Positions 1 to 9,321 of a stretch of DNA of 64,000 nucleotides are shown piece after piece. Origin of the DNA: CAZTHM01 sp041946825 (GTDB lineage: Bacteria; Acidobacteriota; Terriglobia; UBA7540); NCBI GenBank assembly GCA_041946825.1, contig JBHGBD010000003.1, positions 62,001 through 126,000 on the forward strand, given 5' to 3'. Numbering within the stretch: the first letter of the stretch is position 1; every line of letters begins with the position of its first letter. The position numbers were made by a program, and so were the translations under genes. Under the pieces are notes generated by a model. That model searched no databases. It saw only the letters and a list, made by a program, of their open reading frames with translations, and had not been told where the DNA came from.

Positions 1-487
1 GCGCCATCGCGATGTAGTGCATCCGCTCAAAGGCTTTGAAGATCGCCATGTATGCCAGCGAGAACGTCTGGAGCATGGCGCGTGCTACAAGCACGTAGAG
101 CAGCAACCGCCGGCCATCGTCGCGAATCGTCCACTCGCCGAAGAAAACCGTAAACAGGACGACGGCGGACGCCAAAGGGATCTTCAACACGTGGAGATTC
201 CAGAAAGTGCGCGCGAGCCGCTGGGGCTCGGCGGCCAGGCTGCGCGTCGTGAGCAGGTGCAGCCCCAGGTCCGGCACGATGACCAGCACGCTGGCAAGCG
301 ACAGGGCGTAGCCGTACTGTCCGAGCGCTTCGGCGCCAAAGCGCCGCGCGACGAGAAGTGCCATGAGCGCCGTGGCGAGCCGCGAAACCGCCTCCCCGCT
401 GAAAATGGCGGCGGTGTTCAGAAGCGTTCGGCGCGGACTGCGCCCCGATGTACTCTGTCGTGGGAGCGTTTGGGAGAGTGTGGCCAT
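1..487 (-). CDS. Polysaccharide flippase (Wzx/MATE-like), 3' part missing
   Basis: Only the first 162 codons are inside the window; the gene runs off the left edge. The ATG at 487 follows the upstream gene's stop (497-499) by about 9 bases, with AAGGA just before it, so the two are translationally close. After about 25 polar residues comes a hydrophobic segment with the sequence NTAAIFSGEAVSRLATAL, then LVARRFGAEALGQYGYA and further membrane segments. This is the usual N-terminus of lipid-linked oligosaccharide flippases, which move polymer units across the inner membrane. Position as the last gene of an exopolysaccharide operon fits this role. Family assignment is by eye and substrate is unknown. 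Confidence 0.8.
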   Translation of the reverse strand, partial: MATLSQTLPRQSTSGRSPRRTLLNTAAIFSGEAVSRLATALMALLVARRFGAEALGQYGYALSLASVLVIVPDLGLHLLTTRSLAAEPQRLARTFWNLHVLKIPLASAVVLFTVFFGEWTIRDDGRRLLLYVLVARAMLQTFSLAYMAIFKAFERMHYIAMA

Positions 488-496
488 CGGGTCCTT

Positions 497-1780
497 TTAC
501 GTTCGGTGCAAGTCCACGGTCTCTTCCTCCGGCATGAAACGTAAAACTTCCGGCTGCATTTCACGCAGACTTTCGAAGGCGAGAGCCGTGGTGGTCAGCA
601 GGGCGAAACTCGCCAGCAGCCCGAGCAAGGTGTTCAGCACAGTCTTCGGGCGCGCAGGCCGCTCGGGAATTAGCGCCGGGGAGACCTGTTTCATATCCTG
701 AGATTTGGCGCTCACCGTCACCGAGGCGTTGCGGTAGTCGCGGCTCGCGGCTTCATAGGCTTCACGCGCCAGGGCGTTGTCGTGGTCCGCCTGGTCGATT
801 TCATTTCGCAACCGCGTCGTGATGGCGAGCAGTTGATTGATTTCCGCGTCGATCTCGGCCAGCCGCGTCGTCGCCGCTTTGATTCCGGCCTGCGCGCCGG
901 CGACGCTGGCGGAGGTTTCCGCGAGCTGCCGGCGCAGCTCGTCGTTGGTGGTGTTCAGCGTTTCTTCCGTCGTCGAGAGCAGGCCCTGGGAATCCAGGCC
1001 CAGCTTCTCGCTGGCGCGCTCCAAAGACCGATCCGCGGTGATGCTCTTTTTGAGCTGGTAGGTGCGCGGCTCATCGCGCAGGGCCGCCCGGAGAGATTTC
1101 GCTCGGTCCAGATTTTGCGCCAGCGTCAGGCGAAGCTGCTCGAGCTGATTCGAAATCTGTTCCTTCTGCCCGAGCCGGATGGTGAGCTCCTTCTCGCGGT
1201 CCTCGATTCGCGCCTTCTCGCGGACCCGGAGCCGCGCGGTGGCGGCTTCCTCCATGTGCGCTGACGACTGGTCAAGCCGCTGCTTGAGAAAGCTCTGCGT
1301 CGCTTCCGTATCGCTGACGTTCATCTGGTTGTTGTATTCAACCGCGGTCTGGGCCAGGAAGTTGGCGAGGCTCGCGGCCAGCCGCGGGTCCGGAAACTCC
1401 ACGGTTACTTCAAGCAAGCGTGTGGCTTTGGGAATGCTGACATCCAGGTAGTTCCGGCGGCGAAACGACTCCGGCGTCAGGCTGTACGGCGCTTGATCGA
1501 GGTGGAATTGCCGGATGGCCTTAGCGATCAGCTCGTCGTTTTCCACGAACGGTACAAACGTCGGCATCGCGTACGACCAACCCTGGACCTGCGTCACGGG
1601 CGCGATTTTAGAATCGGAAACCAGCAGGTACGTGGTGGCGCGATAGGTCTTGGGCAGGATCAGGCTGATGACCAGCGCCGCGAGCCCGCCGAGCGCCGTT
1701 CCGATCAGAATCCATCGCGCGTGCCGGCGCAACCTGCCGATTCGTCTGGCGAGTTTTCGATCGTCGTCGTATTCCATCAT
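497..1780 (-). CDS. Wzz/GumC-type polysaccharide chain-length determinant
   Basis: 427 aa. A membrane segment lies at about residues 22-44 and a second near the C-terminus at about 380-403, just after the proline-rich run PALIPERPARPKTVLN. Between them is a large periplasmic part, mostly charged coiled coil at about 160-350. This two-TM hairpin with a coiled coil is the co-polymerase layout that sets chain length of exported polysaccharide. No C-terminal tyrosine-kinase domain is present, so it is the kinase-less type. It sits between the initiating transferase and the flippase in one minus-strand operon. The start could be Met1 or Met2. Confidence 0.87.
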   Translation of the reverse strand: MMEYDDDRKLARRIGRLRRHARWILIGTALGGLAALVISLILPKTYRATTYLLVSDSKIAPVTQVQGWSYAMPTFVPFVENDELIAKAIRQFHLDQAPYSLTPESFRRRNYLDVSIPKATRLLEVTVEFPDPRLAASLANFLAQTAVEYNNQMNVSDTEATQSFLKQRLDQSSAHMEEAATARLRVREKARIEDREKELTIRLGQKEQISNQLEQLRLTLAQNLDRAKSLRAALRDEPRTYQLKKSITADRSLERASEKLGLDSQGLLSTTEETLNTTNDELRRQLAETSASVAGAQAGIKAATTRLAEIDAEINQLLAITTRLRNEIDQADHDNALAREAYEAASRDYRNASVTVSAKSQDMKQVSPALIPERPARPKTVLNTLLGLLASFALLTTTALAFESLREMQPEVLRFMPEEETVDLHRT

Positions 1781-1814
1781 GGTCGAGATCGAAGCCTCAG
1801 GCGGCTTCCCTCCC

Positions 1815-3191
1815 TCAATAGGCGTTAGGGTGAAAGAACGATTTCGTCACGGTCCACACCAGGATTTTGATGTCCAGGGCAATGCCCCAGTTCCGCAAGT
1901 AGTAAAGGTCGTGGGCGACCCGCTCCCGAATCGAGGTATCGCCCCGCCACCCGTTCACCTGCGCCCACCCGGTGATCCCGCATTTCACGTAATGGCGCAA
2001 CATGTAATCGGGGATCTCCTGGCGGAAGCGCTCGATGAAATAAGGGCGCTCCGGCCGTGGTCCGACCACGCTCATGTCTCCCGTGAGCACATTCAAGAAT
2101 TGCGGGAGTTCGTCCAGATTGCTGCGGCGCAGCCAGCGTCCAAGCGGCGTGACGTGCGAGGCGTGCGCCGTGGTCCAGTGAGTCTCGGGATCCAGCGAGG
2201 GATCGGCGCGCATAGTGCGGAACTTGAGCATCTTGAATTTCTTGCCGTTCAGCCCCACGCGTTCCTGCACGAAGAAGACGGGACCGCGCGAAGTCAGCTT
2301 GACGAGCAGGGCGATCACCAGCAACAGGGGCGCAAGAACAATCAGGACCGCGAGCGAGGCGAGAATATCGAACGCCCGCTTCAGGATCACGTAACCCATC
2401 AGTTCGGTGGGGTAGAGGTGGACGTTGATAAGAGGGATGCCATCGAGGTTGTACACCTGCGTCTCGGTCTGAACGAGCGGGAAGAGGTCGGGCACAATGC
2501 GGACGTTGATCCCCCGCGACTCGCACACCTCGACGAGGCGCGAAGTCAAAGCGCGCGCATCTCCCGGCAAAGCCAGAATCACGTCATCGACGCGCATCGC
2601 CGCGACCGCGGCGCAGAATTGTTCGAAGAGTTCTTCCTCGGCGGTCTGGCCGCTCTCACCAAACTCCAATCGCCTCACGATGCGGTAGCCGTAGTGAGTC
2701 CGTCGCGAGATTTTCTGCGCGATGCGCTCGCCGTTTTGCGCGCCTGTCACCAGAACCAGATTCTTGAGGTTGTGTCCCCGCCGGCGGAGTTCCCGAAGAA
2801 GCATTCGAACGGCGACACGCGCCCCGGCCATCGCCACGCACGTGAGGGCCGCGAATTTGGCTAGAAAGAGGGGCGTGGGCCGAAGCGCAGGCACCAGATG
2901 CGCCAGCGCTTCGAGAACGATCAGCCCCGCCACACTCACCCTGAGTACGATACCGACGTCGGCGAACAGCGTCGCCATCCGGCGCGAGTGGTACATGCGA
3001 AAGTACCAAAGCAGAAAAAGCCAGACTCCCAGCACCCAACCGAGAGAAAGAATTCGGTCCGAGCCAAGCCAGTTGGGGCTCCCCCCTCCCGCCCCTTCGA
3101 CGTAGAGAAGCGCCAGGTAGCAGCAGGCGGCGACGGCCAAGTCGAACAACGCAAGGTAGGCATCAATCAGAATCGTGCGAACGTCAAACAT
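1815..3191 (-). CDS. Undecaprenyl-phosphate sugar phosphotransferase (PHPT, WcaJ-like)
   Basis: 458 aa from the ATG at 3191, chosen because GAGGA lies six bases upstream; an in-frame TTG at 3203 is the alternative. The N-terminal third has several membrane helices, followed by a nucleotide-binding-like middle domain and another helix near residue 275. The C-terminal catalytic bacterial sugar transferase domain carries ERVGLNGKKFKMLKFRTM, RSNLDELPQFLNVLTGDMS and VGPRPERPYF, all family hallmarks. It transfers a hexose-1-phosphate, most often glucose, from a UDP-sugar to undecaprenyl phosphate at the inner membrane, starting the repeat unit. It is the committing enzyme of this operon; the exact sugar cannot be read from sequence. 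Confidence 0.93.
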   Translation of the reverse strand: MFDVRTILIDAYLALFDLAVAACCYLALLYVEGAGGGSPNWLGSDRILSLGWVLGVWLFLLWYFRMYHSRRMATLFADVGIVLRVSVAGLIVLEALAHLVPALRPTPLFLAKFAALTCVAMAGARVAVRMLLRELRRRGHNLKNLVLVTGAQNGERIAQKISRRTHYGYRIVRRLEFGESGQTAEEELFEQFCAAVAAMRVDDVILALPGDARALTSRLVEVCESRGINVRIVPDLFPLVQTETQVYNLDGIPLINVHLYPTELMGYVILKRAFDILASLAVLIVLAPLLLVIALLVKLTSRGPVFFVQERVGLNGKKFKMLKFRTMRADPSLDPETHWTTAHASHVTPLGRWLRRSNLDELPQFLNVLTGDMSVVGPRPERPYFIERFRQEIPDYMLRHYVKCGITGWAQVNGWRGDTSIRERVAHDLYYLRNWGIALDIKILVWTVTKSFFHPNAY

Positions 3192-3217
3192 GCTCGTCCT
3201 CAATTAGCCTTTTCAAC

Positions 3218-4540
3218 TCAGCGCTCACCGACAGGCACGGAAGCGGCCGCAGGAATCGGTTCCGCAGTCCGAGCCGCGCTGCTTTCCTCCGGCGCCCCGG
3301 CGGCCCGGCGCGACCACTTCCATCGCGGGAACTCCAAACCCAGTCTTAACGCGGATGTGACATGAAACTTCACCCTCCGCGCGATGTGGAGTGACTGCTT
3401 GACACTGGCCCCCACTCGCGAGCTCACGCGCGGGCCGCGCGGTTCTGCGGCCCGGTTGGGGCGGTGAAGCGGAAGAATCCGCCGCCGGCACACCGTGCGC
3501 CACGCTGCATCGTCCGGGATGAATTCGCGCAGCAGAAACAGGCTGAACTTGTCCTCCATGAAATTCCCCAGCGCGCTATCGCGCCCGTAACGCTCAACCC
3601 AGAGCTTCATCGTGGGAGGCGTGGTCGCGCGCAGCCAGGCGGCCAGAGGGGCTGGAACTTCCGCGCCGAAAACCCTCACCGCGAGTGTGATGACAACTCC
3701 CGTCGCTTCCGGCAATCCCGTGGTGCAAGCGATGTGGGCGATAAATCGCCGCCAGAATTCTTCATCGTGCTTGCGGCCATTGAGGAAGTGCGCGACCTCA
3801 AGCAGCAGCGACAGGCGGCACCAGAAACCGAACACGTGCCGCAGCGCATGGAGGATCTGAAAAGCCAGCGCGTCCTCGGGGGCCAGCGCGGGGAATCGCA
3901 ACCCCCGCCACTCCCGCAGGCGCACGCGGTCAAGCGCTGTCGCCAATGTCGTCGGATGGATTGACTCAGGGCCGCCTTCCCAAAGCGCGGTGTGCAACTC
4001 CACGCGGCGCGGCAGCGCGGCGGAGTACAACTCATCCTCCGACACGGGAATGCGGAGAGGTCGGGCCGAGTGGAAGTACACATGGGCGTTTTCATCGCAC
4101 GAGCGGCGGAGGTAGCCCGCGGCGCGCAGCGCTGCCTCCGCACGGGGAAGCGATTCCGGGGCGATCAGATAATCGAAGTCGGCCTGAGCCCGCAGCGTCG
4201 CGTCAGGCGAATAGTCGGGAATCAGCGTGATGCCTTTCAATGCCGCAAAGGGGATGCCGCTTCGTTCGAAACAGCGGTTTAGCACGGCAAATTCTTCCGC
4301 CATGCAAGCAACGCGCTCGCGATTGTCGGCTTGATTGCGCTCCAATCGCTCCAAGACGTCGGAGGGCGGCAGACTTTCGCCGCCATGCGCGCCAAGGATT
4401 CGTAAGAAGGGAAGCGCGAGCCCGCTCGCATGCAGCCAGGGCAGTGTGCGGGTCCAATCCCGCCGGCTCCATACACCGAGGGCGTCCGGCCCCGGGGCCC
4501 CCAGGCAATCGACGATCTGGAGCGCCAATCTGCGGTTCAC
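3218..4540 (-). CDS. Putative nucleotidyltransferase of exopolysaccharide cluster
   Basis: 440 aa. I start it at GTG 4540, which overlaps the upstream stop as GTGA (4537-4540). The frame stays open further upstream, but that part is only the antisense of the neighbour. The motifs PFAALKGITLIPDYSPD, LRAQADFDYLIAP and RVELHTALWEG resemble the uncharacterised nucleotidyltransferase family often found beside HprK-like genes in polysaccharide loci. The acidic residues in QADFDYLI are the likely metal ligands. Substrate unknown. The C-terminal 60 residues are basic, low complexity and probably disordered. Confidence 0.7.
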   Translation of the reverse strand: MNRRLALQIVDCLGAPGPDALGVWSRRDWTRTLPWLHASGLALPFLRILGAHGGESLPPSDVLERLERNQADNRERVACMAEEFAVLNRCFERSGIPFAALKGITLIPDYSPDATLRAQADFDYLIAPESLPRAEAALRAAGYLRRSCDENAHVYFHSARPLRIPVSEDELYSAALPRRVELHTALWEGGPESIHPTTLATALDRVRLREWRGLRFPALAPEDALAFQILHALRHVFGFWCRLSLLLEVAHFLNGRKHDEEFWRRFIAHIACTTGLPEATGVVITLAVRVFGAEVPAPLAAWLRATTPPTMKLWVERYGRDSALGNFMEDKFSLFLLREFIPDDAAWRTVCRRRILPLHRPNRAAEPRGPRVSSRVGASVKQSLHIARRVKFHVTSALRLGLEFPRWKWSRRAAGAPEESSAARTAEPIPAAASVPVGER

Positions 4541-5541
4541 GAATGCGCCTCCAGAAGGTTGTGGGTCCTCAGCATGTTGTGCAAAAACACCGCCGCCGCG
4601 GCGGGATCGCGGCCGTAGGCGAGGCGATAAGCCGGCAGTCGGCTGAGCGCGCGCGCCACCGCTTCTCCGGCCTGTCGGTCGACGGCTGCGGCCAAGCCTT
4701 CTTCCTGCAACCGCTGCAACGAAGCGCGGCTGTGGATCGGGCTCAGGCGAGGAACCTCGGAAGTTGCCGGCTCGAGATATATGCAAATGACGGGCGTGAC
4801 GCTGTGCGCGGAGATCGAGCGGAAGGTCCCCTCGACGGGGCGCGAGGCGTCGAGCGCAGCTGACTCCGGCATGAGCGCGTCAGGTTGAGGGGAAGGCGGC
4901 CAGCACCATCCCCAGGCCGCCATGCCGTTCGCATTCGATTCGATGAACGTTGCCTGCTCGGAGTTGAACTCCATCCCCAATTTCGCAGCGAGTCGGCTGA
5001 CAGCCGATTTCGCGGGGCGTGTGGGGGCGAGGAGGAGCAGGCCTTTCCTGTCCAGAGCCAGGCACGCCGCCGAGAGTTGCGTCAAACCCAGCGCGGGAGC
5101 CGTGCACTGAAACGCCGCAGCGAGATACATGCCGCAGAAGGTCGATTCATCCGGGGCCAAAAACTCCGGGATGGCTCCGACCGCCTCTCGTGAGACAAGG
5201 TCGGCGGCAAAAAAGCAATTCCGGCCGAAGTGGACGAACCGGAGACTCTCACTTGCCAAAGCTGCCGCCTCCGGCCACGCTTCCAGGTCCGTTGGGCGCG
5301 TCTCGCTGACGATTCGCCAGCGAAACTCCGGCTGTCCGTGCGATCCCGCGCCATAGGGCGTAAAGGCGCGCCGCACCTGGCGAAGCACCGTTTCGCTGTT
5401 GGTCTCCAGGGTCAGGCTTCGGCCCATCACCCACAGGGCCGCACTGAGCGGAGTCGGCGCGAACCGGCCGAGACGATCTTCACGCGCAGGGGCGCTTTGC
5501 ATACTTTCAGTCACCCGTTCGGTATCGGCTGTCAAACTCAT
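4537..5541 (-). CDS. HprK-like protein with degenerate P-loop
   Basis: 334 aa. Its start overlaps the preceding gene's stop by four bases and its own stop overlaps the next GTG, so three genes are translationally coupled. Architecture matches the HprK-like protein next door: N-terminal region, then a segment where the P-loop should be. Here it reads LLLLAPTRPAKSAVSRLA, which lacks the canonical GxxGxGKS/T glycines although the Lys-Ser pair survives. The C-terminal part with AYRLAYGRDP looks like the end of a kinase fold. It may be a pseudokinase partner or a non-catalytic regulator. Function is inferred only from context. Confidence 0.62.
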   Translation of the reverse strand: MSLTADTERVTESMQSAPAREDRLGRFAPTPLSAALWVMGRSLTLETNSETVLRQVRRAFTPYGAGSHGQPEFRWRIVSETRPTDLEAWPEAAALASESLRFVHFGRNCFFAADLVSREAVGAIPEFLAPDESTFCGMYLAAAFQCTAPALGLTQLSAACLALDRKGLLLLAPTRPAKSAVSRLAAKLGMEFNSEQATFIESNANGMAAWGWCWPPSPQPDALMPESAALDASRPVEGTFRSISAHSVTPVICIYLEPATSEVPRLSPIHSRASLQRLQEEGLAAAVDRQAGEAVARALSRLPAYRLAYGRDPAAAAVFLHNMLRTHNLLEAHS

Positions 5542-6524
5542 CCGGTCTCACAGAAATGCTCAAGCGCCAGCGCGATCGCTTGCGGGTTCCCCCCGTAGCG
5601 GAGAAGCGCGCCGGGCAATCCCAGCAGGCTGCGAATGGTCTCGCGCTGGGCGTTCATGACCGTCGGCTCTTCCGCCAGCAAACCATCTTCAAACCTTGGC
5701 GCCGTCTCGGCGGGAGCGATCTCTGCCAACTTGAATCCCTGGCCACCCTCGCGTTCGAGCCAAATCAGCCAGCGCGGTTGACAGGAGCACGCGCGGCGCA
5801 CGCCGAAGACTCCGGCCGGGTCAACTTCGAATGCCAGTTCGCCATTCATGGCCGGGGCTGGCTCAAGCGCGCCCAGTTCCGGAAAGAATGCGGCGGCATC
5901 GGGCAAGAGTTTGAGCGGATTCGGCAGGCCCCAGGCCTGCGATTGCCCGTTGCGTCGCGAGAAGTATGTCCACTCGTCGGAAAGGAATGCGAATCCGCGC
6001 TGCGCGAGGGCCAGCGAGAGCGTGGACTTGCCGGCACCCGAATCGCCTGCCAGGATCAGCCCGTCGCCGTCGCGCGCCACGCACCCGCAATGCAATGCCG
6101 TAACTCCCACCGACCCCCCGGCGACGCCGAGCACGAGCGGGAAGACCATTCGCATCCAGTACTCGCGGTCCGCCGCGGCCCGGCGCGAAAATCGTCCGAC
6201 GACCTGCCGCGCGCGCAGATCGACCAGCAGCGCGTTCTCGGAATCGAACCCTGCAAAAACCAGGTGACCCAGGCCCCGCAGGCAGGGCATCGACAAGCCC
6301 GGATTGCTCTCCCCCGCGGGGTCGACGTAGAAGGAGATTCGGAGTTCCGGCAACGCGCCATCGTCCAGTGACGCAAGGGCCCGGCGGAAGATTTCCAGCA
6401 AAGGACCGGAATTCGTCGCGATTTCGCACGCCGCTCCTGCCACGAGAAAACGTTCCCGTAGCGGCATCTGCGCCAGCGAATTGAAAGTCCCGGCAAAGTC
6501 CATCGATTGCTTCGCCCCGCACAC
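5538..6524 (-). CDS. HPr kinase/phosphorylase-like P-loop protein
   Basis: 328 aa from GTG 6524; ATG 6503 is an equally possible start. An intact Walker A loop, LAGDSGAGKSTLSLALAQRG, lies near residue 160, followed by FLSDEWTYF, a plausible Walker B/catalytic region, and LPNPLKL. This is the fold of HprK-like serine kinases found in exopolysaccharide and peptide-modification clusters rather than in sugar-PTS control. It is the first gene of the minus-strand operon that continues through the degenerate homologue, the nucleotidyltransferase and the sugar transferase. Target unknown. A 17-base direct-repeat site at 6619-6635 lies upstream in the same orientation. Confidence 0.75.
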   Translation of the reverse strand: MCGAKQSMDFAGTFNSLAQMPLRERFLVAGAACEIATNSGPLLEIFRRALASLDDGALPELRISFYVDPAGESNPGLSMPCLRGLGHLVFAGFDSENALLVDLRARQVVGRFSRRAAADREYWMRMVFPLVLGVAGGSVGVTALHCGCVARDGDGLILAGDSGAGKSTLSLALAQRGFAFLSDEWTYFSRRNGQSQAWGLPNPLKLLPDAAAFFPELGALEPAPAMNGELAFEVDPAGVFGVRRACSCQPRWLIWLEREGGQGFKLAEIAPAETAPRFEDGLLAEEPTVMNAQRETIRSLLGLPGALLRYGGNPQAIALALEHFCETG

Positions 6525-6618
6525 GAGATCTCGAGGCGGGCCTCCATGCTTTCGTCGGCCGCTTCGAGAATCTCATCATTGAGACTAGCGGCGCGGGACG
6601 GCGGCCGTGTCAGACCCC

Positions 6619-6635
6619 TGTTGAGGATTTGTAAA
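6619..6635 (-). promoter_or_regulatory. Direct-repeat regulator site, copy 1
   Basis: On the minus strand this reads TTTACAAATCCTCAACA, two half-sites (TTTACA and TCAACA) starting 11 bases apart. That spacing is typical of sites bound by tandem OmpR-family regulators such as PhoP/PhoB. It lies upstream of the HprK-like operon. The identical 17-mer occurs at 9322-9338, on the other side of the two-component pair. Confidence 0.5.
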
Positions 6636-6667
6636 AAATGATGGAGCCAGCGAATGTTGGCCCGCGG

Positions 6668-8419
6668 CTATTCTGAAGGGGCGCTCCCCGCAGGGACGGT
6701 GAGCGGGAGGGTCAGTTCGAACGACGTGCCTTCGCTCGAGCTTTCGACGCGGACGCGGCCGCCGTGGTCCTGCACGATCTTTTGCACCACGGCGAGTCCG
6801 AGGCCCGTGCCATGCGTCTTTCCATAACTCACGAAGGGGCGAAAGAGGTTGTCGCGGATGGGTTCGGGTATTCCGGGGCCGTTATCCAGGACACGGATTT
6901 CCAGCCCGTGAGACGTCTGCCGCGTCTGCACTTCGATTTTGCCCGTATCGGGCGAAACGGCTTCGCAAGCGTTCAGGAGCAGGTTCTGGAGAACGCGCTG
7001 CAGTTTCTTTGGATCGAACCAGCCCTCGGTCGAGCCTTCGCACTTCAGGGTGACGTTGACCCGTCGAAAATCCGGCTGCGCCTGAACGATTTGGATGGCA
7101 TTCTTGAGCGTGTTTTCGACGTTGCCATAAACCATCTGTAGGGCGTCGCGCGCGCGGGAAAACTCCAGGAGCGATGCGATCAAGTCGGTCATCTGATTTA
7201 CAGCCCCGCGTATTTCATCGTAGAGGTCTTTGCGTTGCGCCTCATCGAGTCGGCCTTCGGAGAGGAACTCGGCATACGCCAGGATGGCGGTCAGCGGATG
7301 GCGCAGGTCGTGCGAAATCGAGCTGGCCATGCGCCCGATGGTGGCCAGGCGCTCGGCGTGCAGCAGTTCTTCCTGGCTCCTCTTCAGGCTGTGGCGCATG
7401 CGATCGAAGGCGCGGGTCAATTCTGCGGCCTCGTCGCCGCCGCGGGGATGAAGCGGGTAGTCGAAATCACCCTTCTCCAAAGCGCGCACGCCTGAGACCA
7501 GTTCCTCCAGGGGGCGCGTAAAAGTGCGCGAGATGAAAAAGATGAAGATGCTGCCCAGCAGAACGGCGGCAATCCCCACACCCAGGAGCAGGCGGTTCAG
7601 GCTGGCCAGAAACGCCGTGGCTTGATCGTAGGATTCGAGCACCGTCAGGCCGACCGCCGGCGTTCCTGCCGGCGGGACGGCCACCGAGGCGGCCAGGAAT
7701 CGTTCCCGCCCGAGCTGGATAATCACCGGCTGCGAGTCGGCCGGGGCGGTGAGGTCCGGCGCCACCCTCGCCAACGCCGTCTGCTGGCCGGGGGAAAGCG
7801 TGCTGACGACCACCTCGTTCCCGTAGCGGAAGGCGACGTGGCTGGAGGCGATGCGCCCGATGTCGCCCGCCAGGCGGTCGTCGATTTCATAGCCCACGGC
7901 CAGCACGCCCAGCATCGTGTCGTTGGCGGCCGGGCCGAAATAGATGGGCCGGAGAAAAACTTCGTAGAGGTGCCCGCCGCCGAACCACCAGTCGCGCGAC
8001 TCGCCTTTCTTGAGCGTCCGCTCGAGCGATTCGCGCGCCGCCGCGCGCGTGAACCCCGCCGTCGAAGTCTGCACCGCCATCAGCTTGCCCGTCCGATCGG
8101 CCAGCACCAGCAAATCGCTTCCCGCCAGCCGCCATGGGGCGGCGGAGCCGTCCTGAATCGTGGCTTCGTCGTGCGTGGTCATCAAGGCGCGCAGCGTGGG
8201 GAGGTCGGCCAGCAGTTCCGCGGAGCGTTCCAGACCCTGCTCGCGATGGCGCTGGAAATTCTGGAAAGTGGTCAGCGAGTTGTGCATGGCCGCGTAGGTC
8301 ACGTCACTCGCTTGCTGCCGCGCGCGGCGCTGCACAATCAGGAGCGCGACGCCGGTCAGCACCGCCGATATGAGGATCAGCGAAAGGAGGAATTTGGTTC
8401 GCAGCCGCAGTCTGATCAT
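6668..8419 (-). CDS. Sensor histidine kinase with periplasmic sensor and HAMP
   Basis: 583 aa. TM1 is at about residues 10-30 and TM2 at about 278-300, enclosing a roughly 245-residue extracytoplasmic sensor of Cache-like layout. A HAMP domain follows (TRPLEELVSGVRALEKGDF), then HisKA with the phospho-acceptor His in SSISHDLRHPLTAILAYAEF. The HATPase has N box NLLLNACEAV, G1 DNGPGIP and G2 GTGLGLAVV. It should autophosphorylate and pass phosphate to the response regulator encoded 58 bases upstream in the same operon. Ligand unknown. Confidence 0.93.
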   Translation of the reverse strand: MIRLRLRTKFLLSLILISAVLTGVALLIVQRRARQQASDVTYAAMHNSLTTFQNFQRHREQGLERSAELLADLPTLRALMTTHDEATIQDGSAAPWRLAGSDLLVLADRTGKLMAVQTSTAGFTRAAARESLERTLKKGESRDWWFGGGHLYEVFLRPIYFGPAANDTMLGVLAVGYEIDDRLAGDIGRIASSHVAFRYGNEVVVSTLSPGQQTALARVAPDLTAPADSQPVIIQLGRERFLAASVAVPPAGTPAVGLTVLESYDQATAFLASLNRLLLGVGIAAVLLGSIFIFFISRTFTRPLEELVSGVRALEKGDFDYPLHPRGGDEAAELTRAFDRMRHSLKRSQEELLHAERLATIGRMASSISHDLRHPLTAILAYAEFLSEGRLDEAQRKDLYDEIRGAVNQMTDLIASLLEFSRARDALQMVYGNVENTLKNAIQIVQAQPDFRRVNVTLKCEGSTEGWFDPKKLQRVLQNLLLNACEAVSPDTGKIEVQTRQTSHGLEIRVLDNGPGIPEPIRDNLFRPFVSYGKTHGTGLGLAVVQKIVQDHGGRVRVESSSEGTSFELTLPLTVPAGSAPSE

Positions 8420-8477
8420 AAGTTGACCAGGTTTGTGGATTCCAAAACGCGTAGAGTGGTTTTCTGAGCGCTCCGAC

Positions 8478-9155
8478 TTACGGAACGAACTTATACCCCG
8501 CCCCGTGGATCGTCCTGAAATGGGTTGGATGCGCGGGATCGCGTTCGAGTTTCTGGCGAAGCTTCAGCAGGTGATTGTCCACCGTGCGCGTCGAGGGGTA
8601 GCACTGGTAGCCCCAAACCTCATTCAGAAGCTCGTCGCGCGAAATGACCCGCTCGGTGTTCTGGGCGAAGTATTTGAGGATTTTGAATTCCTGCGGCGTG
8701 AGCGTCACCAGCTTCCCCGACCGGACCACTTCCATCTTGGCGAAGTCCACGGCCACATCGTCGAAGGAATATTGTTCCGCGACGGACGGCCGGGTCGTTC
8801 GCCGCAGCACGGCTCGAACGCGCGCCAGCAACTCGCGCGGGCTGAAAGGTTTGGTCACGTAGTCATCAGCGCCCAACTCGAGCAGGAGGACCTTGTCCAC
8901 CTCCTCCGCGGTGGCGCTGACAATGATGATGGGAATCGACGGCGCTTCCTTCTTGATTTCGCGGCACACCTCGCGCCCCGGCATGCCCGGCAGCTTCAAA
9001 TCGAGCACGACGAGACGCGGCGCGGCGGCACGATACGCTTCCAGCCCCGCCGTCCCCGTGCCGGCGATCTCGATCGCATAGCCCTCCGATTCAAACAGCC
9101 GCTTCAGCGCCTTTTGGATGGCGCGGTCATCTTCGATGACCAGGATCTTTTCCAT
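8478..9155 (-). CDS. OmpR-family response regulator
   Basis: 225 aa. The receiver domain is at residues 1-120, with acidic pocket IEDD, phospho-acceptor Asp in LVVLDLKLPGMPG, the Thr/Ser switch in IIIVSATAEE and conserved Lys in DYVTKPFSPREL. A winged-helix DNA-binding domain follows (LTPQEFKILKYF to TVDNHLLKLRQKL and IHGAGYKFVP). First gene of the operon with the kinase. An extended -10 promoter is visible about 90 bases upstream (9244-9252). Likely targets are the flanking genes that share the 17-base repeat. Confidence 0.95.
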   Translation of the reverse strand: MEKILVIEDDRAIQKALKRLFESEGYAIEIAGTGTAGLEAYRAAAPRLVVLDLKLPGMPGREVCREIKKEAPSIPIIIVSATAEEVDKVLLLELGADDYVTKPFSPRELLARVRAVLRRTTRPSVAEQYSFDDVAVDFAKMEVVRSGKLVTLTPQEFKILKYFAQNTERVISRDELLNEVWGYQCYPSTRTVDNHLLKLRQKLERDPAHPTHFRTIHGAGYKFVP

Positions 9156-9243
9156 GTGGAAGCCCCTGTCGACTGTCCCACCGCCGGAGCGCCTCCTGCG
9201 CGGGACTGCCGGGAAACCCCGTTTCGTTTAATCGTATTGATAG

Positions 9244-9252
9244 ATTATACCA
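9244..9252 (-). promoter_or_regulatory. Extended -10 promoter of the two-component operon
   Basis: The minus strand reads TGG followed by a perfect TATAAT, an extended -10 element, about 90 bases before the response-regulator ATG. No good -35 is visible. In the rest of the 9156-9478 gap I see the direct-repeat site at 9322-9338 and the AAGGAG ribosome site of the next gene. Confidence 0.6.
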
Positions 9253-9321
9253 TTTCCTCCTCAACGGCCAGCCGGGATGAGCCCCTGCCACTATGGCTGC
9301 CTTTCCGCAGCCAACCAAACC

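Noticed and set aside
1650..2864. Long plus-strand reading frame antisense to the chain-length and sugar-transferase genes
   Set aside because: It is an open frame caused by high GC opposite real genes; no start context and low-complexity sequence.
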